64,000 nt of DNA from CAIYRG01 sp964494505 (GTDB lineage Bacteria > Pseudomonadota > Alphaproteobacteria > Micropepsales > Micropepsaceae). The stretch lies in contig CAZBRO010000008.1 of assembly GCA_964494505.1 (NCBI GenBank), positions 62,001 to 126,000 of the forward strand, in the 5' to 3' direction. The notes beneath the pieces are model-generated. The model ran no database searches. It saw nothing but the letters and a program-made list of their open reading frames with translations, and was not told where the DNA came from. A program made the position numbers and the translations under genes. How positions within the stretch are numbered: the first letter of the stretch is position 1; each line of letters starts with the position of its first letter. Positions 34,034 through 42,357 of the stretch are shown piece after piece.

Positions 34034-34879
34034 CTACTCGCGCATCGCGTGCAGATGATTGAGAGGGCCGGTGCCGTGGCCGAAGGGAAGGCCGGTGCGG
34101 ATCGCCTCCTGCACGAAGGCACGGGCGCGGACGACGGCGTCGTATAACGGCATTCCTTGCGCCAAACCCGCCGCGATTGCCGAGGCCAGCGTGCAGCCGG
34201 TGCCATGCGTCGAGGGATTCGACAGGCGCGGGCCGCTGAAGCGGTGGACGCCGGTATCGTCAACCAGCACGTCCGTGACCGTGTCGCCGGCAAGATGTCC
34301 GCCCTTTACCAGCACGGCGCGCGCGCCTGCTTCGCGCAAGATTTCCGCCGCGCGGACACAATCCTCCGCTGTGTCTACGTCGATATGTGCGAGATGCGCA
34401 GCTTCCGGCGCATTGGGCGTGATCAACGCGGCCAAGGGAAACAGCCGCATCTTCATCGCTTCCACGCCCGCATCGTCGAGCAGCGCGCGGCCGCCCTTGG
34501 CGATCATCACGGTATCGACGACCAGGGGGATGGATGCCCCCCCTCCGCCGCCTTCGGCGGCACCTCCCCCGTAAACGGGGGCGGAAAATTCCGCGAGCGT
34601 ATCGGCGACCGCGTTTACGCATTCGGCCGAAACCAGCATGCCGGTCTTGATCGCGTCCGCGCCGATATCGGCCAACACGGTGCGAATCTGGGCGGCGACG
34701 ATTTTCGGCGGCACCGCGTGGAAGTCGTGCACGCCCGTGGTGTCCTGGACGGTCACCGCCGTGATCGCCGTCATGGCGTAGGCGCCGAGTACGGTCAGCG
34801 TCTTGATGTCGGCCTGAATGCCGGCACCCCCGCCCGAATCGGACCCTGCAATGATGAGGACGCGGGCGGGGAGTTTCAT
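34034..34879 (-). CDS. thiD: Hydroxymethylpyrimidine (phosphate) kinase ThiD
   Basis: The product has 281 residues. It phosphorylates HMP and HMP-phosphate for thiamine synthesis. Motifs: VLIIAGSDSGGGAGIQADIKT at the start, KTGMLVSAE, PLVVDTVMIAKGG, LITPNAPEAAHLA and the anion hole with catalytic Asp in THGTGCTLASAIAAG. Between NAVADTLAEF and IPLVVD there is an extra Gly-rich stretch of about 17 residues encoded by a palindromic repeat (34536-34584). The ATG at 34879 begins the conserved MKLPARVLIIAG; a start at 34906 would add nine residues. Confidence 0.92.
   Translation of the reverse strand: MKLPARVLIIAGSDSGGGAGIQADIKTLTVLGAYAMTAITAVTVQDTTGVHDFHAVPPKIVAAQIRTVLADIGADAIKTGMLVSAECVNAVADTLAEFSAPVYGGGAAEGGGGGASIPLVVDTVMIAKGGRALLDDAGVEAMKMRLFPLAALITPNAPEAAHLAHIDVDTAEDCVRAAEILREAGARAVLVKGGHLAGDTVTDVLVDDTGVHRFSGPRLSNPSTHGTGCTLASAIAAGLAQGMPLYDAVVRARAFVQEAIRTGLPFGHGTGPLNHLHAMRE
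34536..34584. repeat. Palindromic repeat inside the thiD coding sequence
   Basis: Two adjacent hairpins: CCGCCG (34545-34550) with CGGCGG (34555-34560), and CCCCCG (34566-34571) with CGGGGG (34576-34581). The DNA type is that of dispersed C-rich/G-rich intergenic palindromes found in many alphaproteobacteria. Here it is in frame and codes for a Gly-rich insert in ThiD. Confidence 0.6.
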
Positions 34880-34895
34880 GGGGTTAACTGGGAAT

Positions 34896-34936
34896 CGCCC
34901 CCTCACCCTAACCCTCTGCCCTATAGGGGGCGAGGG
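34896..34936. repeat. Palindromic intergenic repeat between thiD and glmM
   Basis: The element has the well-known C-rich pattern CCCTCACCCTAACCCTCTG followed by CCCTATAGGGGG and GAGGG; CCCTC (34911-34915) pairs with GAGGG (34932-34936) around a GCCC/GGGG inner stem. Such repeats are common between genes in alphaproteobacteria. It lies 15 bp downstream of glmM and may also serve as its terminator. Confidence 0.55.
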
Positions 34937-34951
34937 ATAAGGCTCGGTGGA

Positions 34952-36295
34952 TCAGGCGCTGGCTTCGCGAATCACCTGGGCGATTTCGCGCACCACCTGA
35001 CGAACGAGCTTCTCGTCGTCGCCTTCACCCATGATGCGAATCACCGGCTCGGTCCCGGATTTGCGCACCAGCAGCCGTCCATGGCCGTTCAGCCGCGTCT
35101 CGCAATCCTTGATGCGCGAGGTGACGTTGGCATCCGCAAGCGGCTCGCCGCGCCTCAAGCGCACATTCTCCAAGACCTGGGGCGCGGGCTCGAAGATGTG
35201 GGCCGCTTCGCTCGCGGGCCGGCGTTCCTCCGCCAGTACCGCCAGCACCTGCAGCGCCGCGATCAACCCGTCGCCCGTGGTGATGAAATCGCTGAAGATG
35301 ATGTGGCCGGACTGCTCGCCGCCGACATTGAAGCCGCCTTCGCGCATCTTCTCGATCACGTAGCGATCGCCGACAGGCGAGCGAATAAGCTTCAGGTTCA
35401 GCCCCGCGAGATAACGCTCAAGCCCGATATTCGACATCACCGTGCCGACGAGACCACCGCCCTTGAGTTCACCGCTGCCCGACCAGGAGCGCGCGATCAA
35501 TGCCAATATCTGATCGCCGTCGATGATGGAGCCCTTCTCGTCGCACATCACGACGCGATCCGCATCGCCGTCGAGCGCGATGCCAAAATCGGCGCGCACC
35601 TCCTTGACCTTTTCGATCATGGCGGCAGGCGCGGTGGAGCCGACGTCCTGATTGATGTTGAGCCCGTTCGGCTCGACTCCGATGGAGACGATGTCCGCGC
35701 CCAATTCCCACAGAACGGCGGGGGCGACCTTATAGGCAGCGCCGTGCGCGCAATCGACCACGATGCGCAAACCCTCAAGCCGCAAATGCTTCGGGAAGGT
35801 GCGCTTGACGAATTCGATGTAGCGGGCCTGCGCGTCCTCGATGCGGCGGGCGCGGCCGATATTGGCGGGCGCGGCAAGCCCGTCCTCGAGTCCGTTTTCC
35901 ATCAGGGCTTCGATTTCAGCTTCGCGCTCGTCCGACAATTTCTGCCCGTCGGGACCAAACAGCTTGATGCCGTTGTCGGTATAGGCGTTGTGCGAAGCCG
36001 ATATCATCACGCCCAAATCGGCGCGCAGCGAACGCGTCAACATCGCGACAGCGGGCGTGGGCAAAGGGCCGAACTGGAACACGTCCATGCCGACGGCGGT
36101 GAACCCCGACACCAGCGCATTCTCGATCATATAGCCCGAAAGGCGCGTGTCCTTGCCGATCACCACACGATGGCGATGATTGCCGCGCGTAAAGATGCGC
36201 CCGGCAGCCATGCCGACTTTCAACGCGATTTCGGGCGTCATCGGAAACTTGTTCGCCAAGCCCCGGATGCCATCCGTGCCAAATAACTTACGCAT
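34952..36295 (-). CDS. glmM: Phosphoglucosamine mutase GlmM
   Basis: The product has 447 residues. It converts glucosamine-6-phosphate to glucosamine-1-phosphate for UDP-GlcNAc and hence peptidoglycan and LPS. It shows MRKLFGTDGIRGLAN at the start, the phosphoserine loop MISASHNAYTDNGIKLFG, the metal loop DGDADR and the C-terminal RKSGTEPVIRIMGEG phosphate loop. The ATG at 36295 has GGGGAG about 11 bases upstream; a longer start at 36334 is not needed. It follows the sul-like folP by 78 bp. Confidence 0.96.
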   Translation of the reverse strand: MRKLFGTDGIRGLANKFPMTPEIALKVGMAAGRIFTRGNHRHRVVIGKDTRLSGYMIENALVSGFTAVGMDVFQFGPLPTPAVAMLTRSLRADLGVMISASHNAYTDNGIKLFGPDGQKLSDEREAEIEALMENGLEDGLAAPANIGRARRIEDAQARYIEFVKRTFPKHLRLEGLRIVVDCAHGAAYKVAPAVLWELGADIVSIGVEPNGLNINQDVGSTAPAAMIEKVKEVRADFGIALDGDADRVVMCDEKGSIIDGDQILALIARSWSGSGELKGGGLVGTVMSNIGLERYLAGLNLKLIRSPVGDRYVIEKMREGGFNVGGEQSGHIIFSDFITTGDGLIAALQVLAVLAEERRPASEAAHIFEPAPQVLENVRLRRGEPLADANVTSRIKDCETRLNGHGRLLVRKSGTEPVIRIMGEGDDEKLVRQVVREIAQVIREASA

Positions 36296-36373
36296 ACTCG
36301 GTGACTCCCCCGCGTGACCCCAATGAGAGCCCAATCAATGCAGCATAATCTATCAGGGATTTACAACAAAAGC

Positions 36374-37261
36374 TCATGCGCCGGCCGCGCCAATCTGCGA
36401 CCAAATAGTTAACGCGTCGCGAAGAGATCTGGGCTCATGCGTGCGAATAATGTCGGCTCCGTGAAGGGCTGCATAAAGCTCAGCCGTGAGCGTGGCAGGC
36501 CCGATGTCATCGACACTACGGTTGACGAGCTTTCGCAAGAACGATTTGCGCGACACCGAAATCATGATGGGCAGGCCGAACGCCGATTTCAGCTGCGGCA
36601 ATCGTTTTAGTACGGTAAGCGACACTTGGGGGCGGGTTCCCACGAACAAGCCCATACCGGGATCGAGGATCAGCCGCTCGCGGGCGACGCCGGCATGGGT
36701 CAGCGCATCGATGCGCGCCTCGAAGAAATCGGCGATGCGGCCCATGATGGATTTGGGATCGATGTCGATGGCCTGCGCGCGGCCCGCTCCCTGCACCGCA
36801 TGCATAACGATGAGCTTGGCTTTGGCGCCGGCCAAATGCGCATAGAGGGACGTGTCGGAGAAACCCTGAATGTCGTTCAGGTAATCGACGCCTTCATCGA
36901 TGGCCCAGAGCTGGGTTTCCGAAGCGAAGCTGTCGATCGAAATCTTCCAGCCCTTTTCCTTAGCGACCAGAACGATCGGTGCAAGACGGCCGATCTCGAT
37001 GTCGGGCGACACAGGCTCGGAGCGAGGATTGCTGGAGGCCGCACCCACATCGAGCGCGTCAGCACCATCGGCGATCAGTTCGGCCGCGTGCGCAAGGGCG
37101 GCTTCGGGTTCGAGATAGCGCCCGCCATCGGAGAAGGAATCCTCGGTGATATTCAGGATGCCGAACGCCATCGGAAAACGGGTGCCGGAAACGGAAAATC
37201 GGGCCTCACCAGAAATGGCGGATTCCGATTTCCGGCTTCCGGCTTCCGAATTCCGGCTCAC
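36374..37261 (-). CDS. folP: Dihydropteroate synthase of the Sul type
   Basis: The product has 295 residues from a GTG that overlaps the ftsH stop (GTGA); an ATG at 37171 would give 265. DHPS joins p-aminobenzoate to the pterin in folate synthesis. The motifs fit the mobile sulfonamide-resistant Sul enzymes better than ordinary FolP: FGILNITEDSFSDGGRYL, DVGAASSNPRSEPVSP, SIDSFASETQ, YLNDIQGF, DPGMGLFVGTRP (two residues longer after DPG than in ordinary DHPS), SRKSFLRKLVNR and RTHEPRSLRDAL. The first about 20 residues are encoded by short GCCGGAA-like repeats. glmM is downstream, as beside sul2. Resistance itself is not shown by sequence. Confidence 0.9.
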   Translation of the reverse strand: MSRNSEAGSRKSESAISGEARFSVSGTRFPMAFGILNITEDSFSDGGRYLEPEAALAHAAELIADGADALDVGAASSNPRSEPVSPDIEIGRLAPIVLVAKEKGWKISIDSFASETQLWAIDEGVDYLNDIQGFSDTSLYAHLAGAKAKLIVMHAVQGAGRAQAIDIDPKSIMGRIADFFEARIDALTHAGVARERLILDPGMGLFVGTRPQVSLTVLKRLPQLKSAFGLPIMISVSRKSFLRKLVNRSVDDIGPATLTAELYAALHGADIIRTHEPRSLRDALTIWSQIGAAGA

Positions 37262-39183
37262 GTTCCGGGCTGCGGTTCCGGCGCGATGCCGATACCGGGT
37301 TCACGCGCACGGCCTGCCTGGGGCACGGTTGCCGCAGGCCTTGCCTGCGGCTGGGCCTCCGGCTCCTCGTAGGGCGTGCGCACCGGCCGTTCGCCGCGCA
37401 ACAGCGCCTTGATCTCTTCGCCCGTCAGCGTCTCATATTCGAGCAGGCCCTTGGCCAGCGTGTGCAAATCCTCGACCTTGTCCTCGAGAATTTTCTTCGC
37501 GCGGTTATAGGTATCCTCGATGATGCGGCGGACTTCGGAATCGATCTTCTGGGCAGTCGCTTCCGACACGCTCTGGGTGCGCGACACCGAGTGGCCGAGG
37601 AAGACCTCTTCCTGATTCTCGCCATAGGAGATCGGGCCTAACTCGTCCGACATGCCGAAGCGCGTCACCATGGCGCGCGCCATGCGGGTGGCCATTTCGA
37701 TGTCCGATTGCGCGCCCGTCGTTACTTTTTCATAGCCGAAGATCAGCTCTTCCGCGATGCGTCCGCCGAACGCCACGCAAAGATCGGCATAGAGCTTCTG
37801 CCGCGTGAGCGAGACCTGATCGCGTTCGGGGAGCCGCATGACCATGCCGAGCGCACGGCCGCGCGGGATGATGGTCGCCTTGTGGATGGGATCGGACCCG
37901 ACGACGCTGAGCGCGACCAGCGCATGGCCGCCTTCGTGATAGGCGGTGAGTCGTTTCTCCTCGTCCGTCATGGCAAGGGTGCGCCGTTCCGCGCCCATCA
38001 TGACCTTGTCCTTCGCGTCTTCGAATTCGGCGCGGCTGACGAGGCGCTTGCCGCGGCGGGCCGCGAGCAATGCTGCCTCATTGACGAGATTCGCGAGATC
38101 CGCGCCGGAGAAGCCAGGCGTGCCGCGCGCGATAACCTTCGCATCGACGTCGGGCGACAGAGGCACCTTGCGCATATGAACTTTCAAAATCTTCTCGCGG
38201 CCCGAAAGATCGGGATTGGGCACCACGATCTGGCGGTCGAAACGGCCCGGGCGCAGCAGAGCGGGATCGAGCACGTCGGGCCGGTTGGTCGCCGCGATCA
38301 GGATCACGCCTTCATTGGCCTCGAAGCCGTCCATCTCGACGAGCAGCTGATTGAGCGTCTGCTCGCGCTCGTCATTGCCGCCGCCAAGGCCGGCGCCGCG
38401 ATGGCGGCCGACCGCGTCGATTTCATCGATGAACACGATGCAGGGCGCGTTCTTCTTTGCCTGTTCGAACATATCGCGCACGCGGGATGCGCCGACGCCC
38501 ACGAACATCTCGACGAAATCCGAGCCCGAAATCGTGAAGAAAGGCACATTCGCTTCGCCCGCGATGGCGCGTGCGAGCAGCGTCTTGCCGGTGCCCGGAG
38601 GACCGACCAGCAGCACCCCTTTCGGAATGCGGCCGCCGAGCTTCTGGAATTTCTGCGGGTCCTTGAGGAAGTCGACAATCTCGACCAGGTCTTCCTTGGC
38701 CTCGTCCACGCCCGCCACATCGTCGAAGGTGACCCGGCCCTGGCGCTCGGTCAGCATTTTGGCCCGGCTCTTGCCGAAACCCATGGCCTTGCCGCCGCCG
38801 GCCTGCATCTGGCGCATCAGGAAAATCATCACCGCCACGAACAGCAGCATCGGGAACCAGTTGATGAACACCGACAGCAGCGTGATGTTGTCCCCCTCGG
38901 GCCGCACCTTGATGCTCACATTGTGCTCGAGCAGCCGCTGGGTAAGGCCGGGATCGTCGGGGACGTCGGTCGAGAAGGGGGTGCCGTTCTTGAATTGGCC
39001 CTCTATGTGAGTGCCCGCGATGTTCACCGACTTGATTCCGTCGGCGACAACCTGCTGATTGAACTCACTAAAATCGATGGGGGTACGCCCCTGGCGTTGG
39101 GCCGGCCCCTGGAAAAGATTGAACAGCGCCACCAGCAGCAGCGCGATGATGATCCAGAGAGCCAAATTGCGGAAATTGTTCAC
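37258..39183 (-). CDS. ftsH: ATP-dependent zinc metalloprotease FtsH
   Basis: The product has 641 residues. Two membrane helices (about residues 6-24 and 108-125) bracket a periplasmic domain. The AAA+ domain has VGPPGTGKTLLARA, FIDEIDAVGRHRGAG and the second region of homology, and the M41 protease domain has the zinc motif HEGGH (usual HEAGH). FtsH degrades membrane and short-lived regulatory proteins such as sigma-32 and LpxC. The C-terminal tail is rich in Pro, Gln and Ala. The stop overlaps the folP GTG by 4 bp. Confidence 0.97.
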   Translation of the reverse strand: MNNFRNLALWIIIALLLVALFNLFQGPAQRQGRTPIDFSEFNQQVVADGIKSVNIAGTHIEGQFKNGTPFSTDVPDDPGLTQRLLEHNVSIKVRPEGDNITLLSVFINWFPMLLFVAVMIFLMRQMQAGGGKAMGFGKSRAKMLTERQGRVTFDDVAGVDEAKEDLVEIVDFLKDPQKFQKLGGRIPKGVLLVGPPGTGKTLLARAIAGEANVPFFTISGSDFVEMFVGVGASRVRDMFEQAKKNAPCIVFIDEIDAVGRHRGAGLGGGNDEREQTLNQLLVEMDGFEANEGVILIAATNRPDVLDPALLRPGRFDRQIVVPNPDLSGREKILKVHMRKVPLSPDVDAKVIARGTPGFSGADLANLVNEAALLAARRGKRLVSRAEFEDAKDKVMMGAERRTLAMTDEEKRLTAYHEGGHALVALSVVGSDPIHKATIIPRGRALGMVMRLPERDQVSLTRQKLYADLCVAFGGRIAEELIFGYEKVTTGAQSDIEMATRMARAMVTRFGMSDELGPISYGENQEEVFLGHSVSRTQSVSEATAQKIDSEVRRIIEDTYNRAKKILEDKVEDLHTLAKGLLEYETLTGEEIKALLRGERPVRTPYEEPEAQPQARPAATVPQAGRAREPGIGIAPEPQPGT

Positions 39184-39341
39184 AGAGCGCGACCTCGTTT
39201 CCGGGCCCGTCGTCAGAGGAGATAACGCCGAGGCACGGTGTTCGTGCGAGAGATAGGTACTTCTATACCCTTCTGCCAGTCAGGAAACGGTTAAGAATTG
39301 CATCAGAGCCTCGGAATGTGCCCTTTATTGGGCGGCCGGGG

Positions 39342-40532
39342 CTAGGCTGTCTCCGCCTCCAGGCCATGAGCCGTCTTGATCGCGGGCTGACGAGTAGGCC
39401 CGGTTGTCGATCTGCGGGGCTGCTCGCGCGCGATGAGCAGGGTTGGAGGGCCGAATGCGGCCCGCGCCGCCTTGGGCGCCCTGCCGACGCGGCAGCCGAG
39501 AAGCGTGCGGGCGGCGAATTCACCCGGCACGACCGTATCGTAAAGGGCTTCCAACCGTTCGAAACGCGGCCGGTAGACACACTCCCCCACCCGCATCAAG
39601 ACGGCGCAAAGCGCCCGCAAGCCGATTTCGCGCGGCAGCCGGGCCAACGCCGCCCCATCGAGCAGCGCAAAATCACCCTCGAATCGGGCGTGACGGCAGA
39701 GGAACTCTTCCGTGGCCGCATCGAGGGCCTCCCGTGCACGGACGAGATGCTGTGCGGCCTGGGCAATCCGGGTGGGCGAAATCCCCGCCGCTTCAAGCGC
39801 CGGCATCGCCTTTCGGATGCGGCTGCGGGCAAAGCGCTCGTCCTGGTTCATCGGGTCTTCCAGCCAGGACGCACCTTTGGCCGGGAGATAGGCCCTGAGC
39901 TGCGCCCGGCTGATCCCGAGCAGCGGCCTTACGACCTGTACGCCCTCGAACCCCGGACACGGCAGAGGGGCGCGTGCGCGCATCGCCGATAGTCCGTCCA
40001 CGCCGCTGCCCCGCCCGAGGCGCAACAGGAATGTTTCGGCCAGATCGTCCTCGGTATGGGCAAGGAAAAGATTGCGGACACCGTTCTTGATGCACCATGC
40101 GCCCAGCAGCCGATAGCGCGCCGCGCGGGCTTTGTCTTCGACGTTGGCCTCGGGCTTGCACCCGTGCCAGCGCAAGATGTGGGTGCTGAGGCCGAGCGCC
40201 CTCGCCCATCCTACGGTAAGCTCCGCCTCGGCTGCGGATTCGGCGCGCAAACCGTGATCGACGGTGAGAACCACCGGCGCCGCACCGCTTTCGCGGCCGG
40301 CCCAGCTCGCGAACATATGCAGCAGCGCGACCGAATCGCCCCCGCCTGACACCGCCAAGGCCGCTGGATGTTCCCGCTTCACGCCAAGCTGCGTCAGGCT
40401 GACCGCAAAACGCCGCTCCAGATTGGAGGCAATTTCACTTGCACTTGGCTCCGGTGCGCTCTGCTCTGGCCCGCGTCGCGACGGCCTGCGAGGCGTCGGG
40501 ATATTTTGCTGGGAGCGCGGCAAGGGCGGCAC
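39342..40532 (-). CDS. tilS: tRNA(Ile)-lysidine synthase TilS
   Basis: The product has up to 396 residues. The PP-loop ATPase motif LAVSGGGDSVALL is followed by VLTVDHGLRAESAAEA, LFLAHTEDDLAETFLLRL and SWLEDPMNQDERFARSRIRK, all typical for TilS, which makes lysidine at the wobble position of tRNA-Ile(CAU). The first ATG (40532) overlaps cpoB by 98 bp and gives an unconserved leader. A GTG at 40382, ten codons before the PP-loop, or another non-ATG start in between may be the real one. Confidence 0.9.
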   Translation of the reverse strand: MPPLPRSQQNIPTPRRPSRRGPEQSAPEPSASEIASNLERRFAVSLTQLGVKREHPAALAVSGGGDSVALLHMFASWAGRESGAAPVVLTVDHGLRAESAAEAELTVGWARALGLSTHILRWHGCKPEANVEDKARAARYRLLGAWCIKNGVRNLFLAHTEDDLAETFLLRLGRGSGVDGLSAMRARAPLPCPGFEGVQVVRPLLGISRAQLRAYLPAKGASWLEDPMNQDERFARSRIRKAMPALEAAGISPTRIAQAAQHLVRAREALDAATEEFLCRHARFEGDFALLDGAALARLPREIGLRALCAVLMRVGECVYRPRFERLEALYDTVVPGEFAARTLLGCRVGRAPKAARAAFGPPTLLIAREQPRRSTTGPTRQPAIKTAHGLEAETA

Positions 40533-41442
40533 AACCTTCCTTCATCTGCCCGAGCTGGAAGAGGGCAAGACCAAGCTGCAGCATGCCTTCCGGCGCCCGC
40601 TGGGCTTTGGGATATTTCTTCAGCAGTTCCGCGAAATCGTGCGCGGCTTCATCGTAATCCTTGGCAGAATAGGCGATGTCGCCGGTCCAATATAGCGCGT
40701 CCGATGCCTTGTCCTCATCGGGATGATCGTCGGCGAATTTGCGGAAGGCGTCGCGGGCCTTATCGTATTGGGCGCTGGCGAGCAGAGTCATCGCGGCATC
40801 GTATTGGCCCTTTGCGTCGGGTGGGCGCGCCGTGGCCGTCGGAAGCCGCGTATTGGCCGGTATCTGGCCGAGATTGGCAGGCGGCGTGCCGCGCGTGGGG
40901 GGAGCTTGATCGGACGTAAGGGACGCCACCGCATCGCCCGGTGCGGGCGCCGCCGCCATGGCCGCCATATCGGAGGGCATGGGAGGGGCACCTGCGGCGA
41001 CCATTCCCTGCTGCGCCTGCTGGGCCTGGAAATCCATCTGCTTCTGCAGCCGGTCGGTTTTCTGGGAGACCTGGTCGACCTGATGTCCGAGTTCCTCCAT
41101 CTGGCCGGTCAAACGGCCGAGGGTTTCCTCAAGTTCGTCGATTCTGCGGATCAGTGGATTGAGATCGGGCATCACCGGGGCCGGCTGGACCTCGGGCGCC
41201 GGCTCGGGCATGGCGGCCGCTGCCCCCGGAGCTTGCGTCTGTGCGCCGGGATTCTTCCGGAACGTCTCGGCCTGGACATCGTGCATGTCGCGCTCCAGCC
41301 GCTGCAGGCGCAACAGCAGGTCCCGTGCATCGATGGTCTGCGTGGCGGGAGCCGCAGCCGCAGAGACGGCCAAGCCCCAGAACGCAGCCCCCGCGAGCGC
41401 CGCTGTCCCCGACCACGTCCACCGTCCGCGCTTAAGCTTCAT
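40435..41442 (-). CDS. cpoB: Tol-Pal system protein YbgF/CpoB
   Basis: The product has 335 residues. Signal peptide (about residues 1-30), coiled coil (about 35-150, LIRRIDELEETLGRLTGQME), a Pro/Ala linker and a C-terminal TPR domain (YDAAMTLLASAQYDKARDAF, ALYWTGDIAYSAKDYDEAA). CpoB coordinates outer-membrane constriction by Tol with peptidoglycan synthesis. It is the last of the tol-pal genes, about 220 bp after pal, with a terminator-like hairpin between. Confidence 0.92.
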   Translation of the reverse strand: MKLKRGRWTWSGTAALAGAAFWGLAVSAAAAPATQTIDARDLLLRLQRLERDMHDVQAETFRKNPGAQTQAPGAAAAMPEPAPEVQPAPVMPDLNPLIRRIDELEETLGRLTGQMEELGHQVDQVSQKTDRLQKQMDFQAQQAQQGMVAAGAPPMPSDMAAMAAAPAPGDAVASLTSDQAPPTRGTPPANLGQIPANTRLPTATARPPDAKGQYDAAMTLLASAQYDKARDAFRKFADDHPDEDKASDALYWTGDIAYSAKDYDEAAHDFAELLKKYPKAQRAPEGMLQLGLALFQLGQMKEGCAALAALPAKYPDASQAVATRARAERTGAKCK

Positions 41443-41602
41443 CGGATCGCCTCCGGCTCAAGAAACGCATGTCGCGGGCAAAAGAAGCCTTCCGCCTCGG
41501 GACCGCGCGACCACTCAACATACTACCCCATGATTCGTCCTGGAGCGGTGGAAGCATGCAGTAGAAAACAAACTTGGTGGAAATTGGGCTGCACCAACGC
41601 AT

Positions 41603-41636
41603 AAACGACGGGGACCGGAATTCCTTCCGATCCCCG
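41603..41636 (-). terminator. Terminator-like hairpin after pal
   Basis: On the minus strand a 12-bp stem with one mismatch (41609-41620 with 41625-41636) closes a four-base loop and is followed by TCGTTTAT. It is 25 bp downstream of the pal stop. It would separate pal from cpoB unless read through. Confidence 0.6.
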
Positions 41637-41660
41637 GGTCTCATCTTCCGGTCGTTCCAA

Positions 41661-42227
41661 TTACGAAACCGAGCCGCTCTTGATGGTCGAAACGCCGCGC
41701 CGATTCTGTGCCCAGCACGCTTCGCTCGATTCTACGCACACCGGACGTTCCTTGCCGTATGAGATCGTGTCGAGCCTTGCTGCGGAAACACCCAGGCTGG
41801 TGAGATAATCCTTCACCGCCTGCGCACGGCGCGCGCCCAGTGCGAGATTGTATTCGCGCGTCCCGCGCTCGTCGCAATGACCTTCAAGGGTCAGCGTCAC
41901 TCCGCCGAACCGCTGCAGCCATGCGGCCTGCTTTTGCAGCGTCGAGCGCGCATTGTCCGTGAGGTCGGACTTGTCGAATTCGAAGAAAATGCGGTCGCCG
42001 ACATTCACCTGAAAGTCCTGCACGCTGCCCGGCACGATCGTTTGCGTCACGGGTGCGGCCGGCCGTGGCGGCGGCGGAACCGGCGGCGGCGGAGTCGGCG
42101 TGGCCATAGCGGGAGCCGGCGGCGGCGGGGCCGGCGGCGGCGGCGGCGCTTCCATCATCTTTGCCGCGCATGCGGACAGCAGAAATACAAAAGAAAGACT
42201 CGCCAATGCTGCGCTGAGTTTCGTCAT
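41661..42227 (-). CDS. pal: Peptidoglycan-associated lipoprotein Pal
   Basis: The product has 188 residues. The lipobox is FLLSACAAK (lipid Cys near residue 20). A long run of Pro and Ala follows (about residues 27-60), then an OmpA-like domain with FFEFDKSDLTDNARSTLQK, GHCDERGTREYNLALGARRA and YGKERPVC. Pal ties the outer membrane to peptidoglycan and is recycled by TolAQRB. The ATG at 42227 has GGAGG eight bases upstream, which decides the start. The tail ENRRGV-like end reads QNRRGVSTIKSGSVS. Confidence 0.95.
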   Translation of the reverse strand: MTKLSAALASLSFVFLLSACAAKMMEAPPPPPAPPPPAPAMATPTPPPPVPPPPRPAAPVTQTIVPGSVQDFQVNVGDRIFFEFDKSDLTDNARSTLQKQAAWLQRFGGVTLTLEGHCDERGTREYNLALGARRAQAVKDYLTSLGVSAARLDTISYGKERPVCVESSEACWAQNRRGVSTIKSGSVS

Positions 42228-42357
42228 TTTATCGACCTCCGTTATGCGCAAGACGCCCGACCACTTGGCGATGCGCTTTCTTAGGGTATGTCCCCCTCAC
42301 AATGCGAATTCAGAACCAAAACTGCCGTCCGAATGGAACAAAATTACGGGATGGCCC

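Noticed and set aside
34157..36286. Very long open frame on the plus strand opposite thiD and glmM
   Set aside because: It is an antisense frame made by GC-rich codon bias; thiD and glmM on the minus strand have full family motifs and the plus-strand product matches nothing.
36374..37261. A recently acquired mobile sul gene
   Set aside because: There are no integron or ISCR features nearby, the gene overlaps ftsH by 4 bp and the codon use is like that of its neighbours, so it reads as a native core gene.
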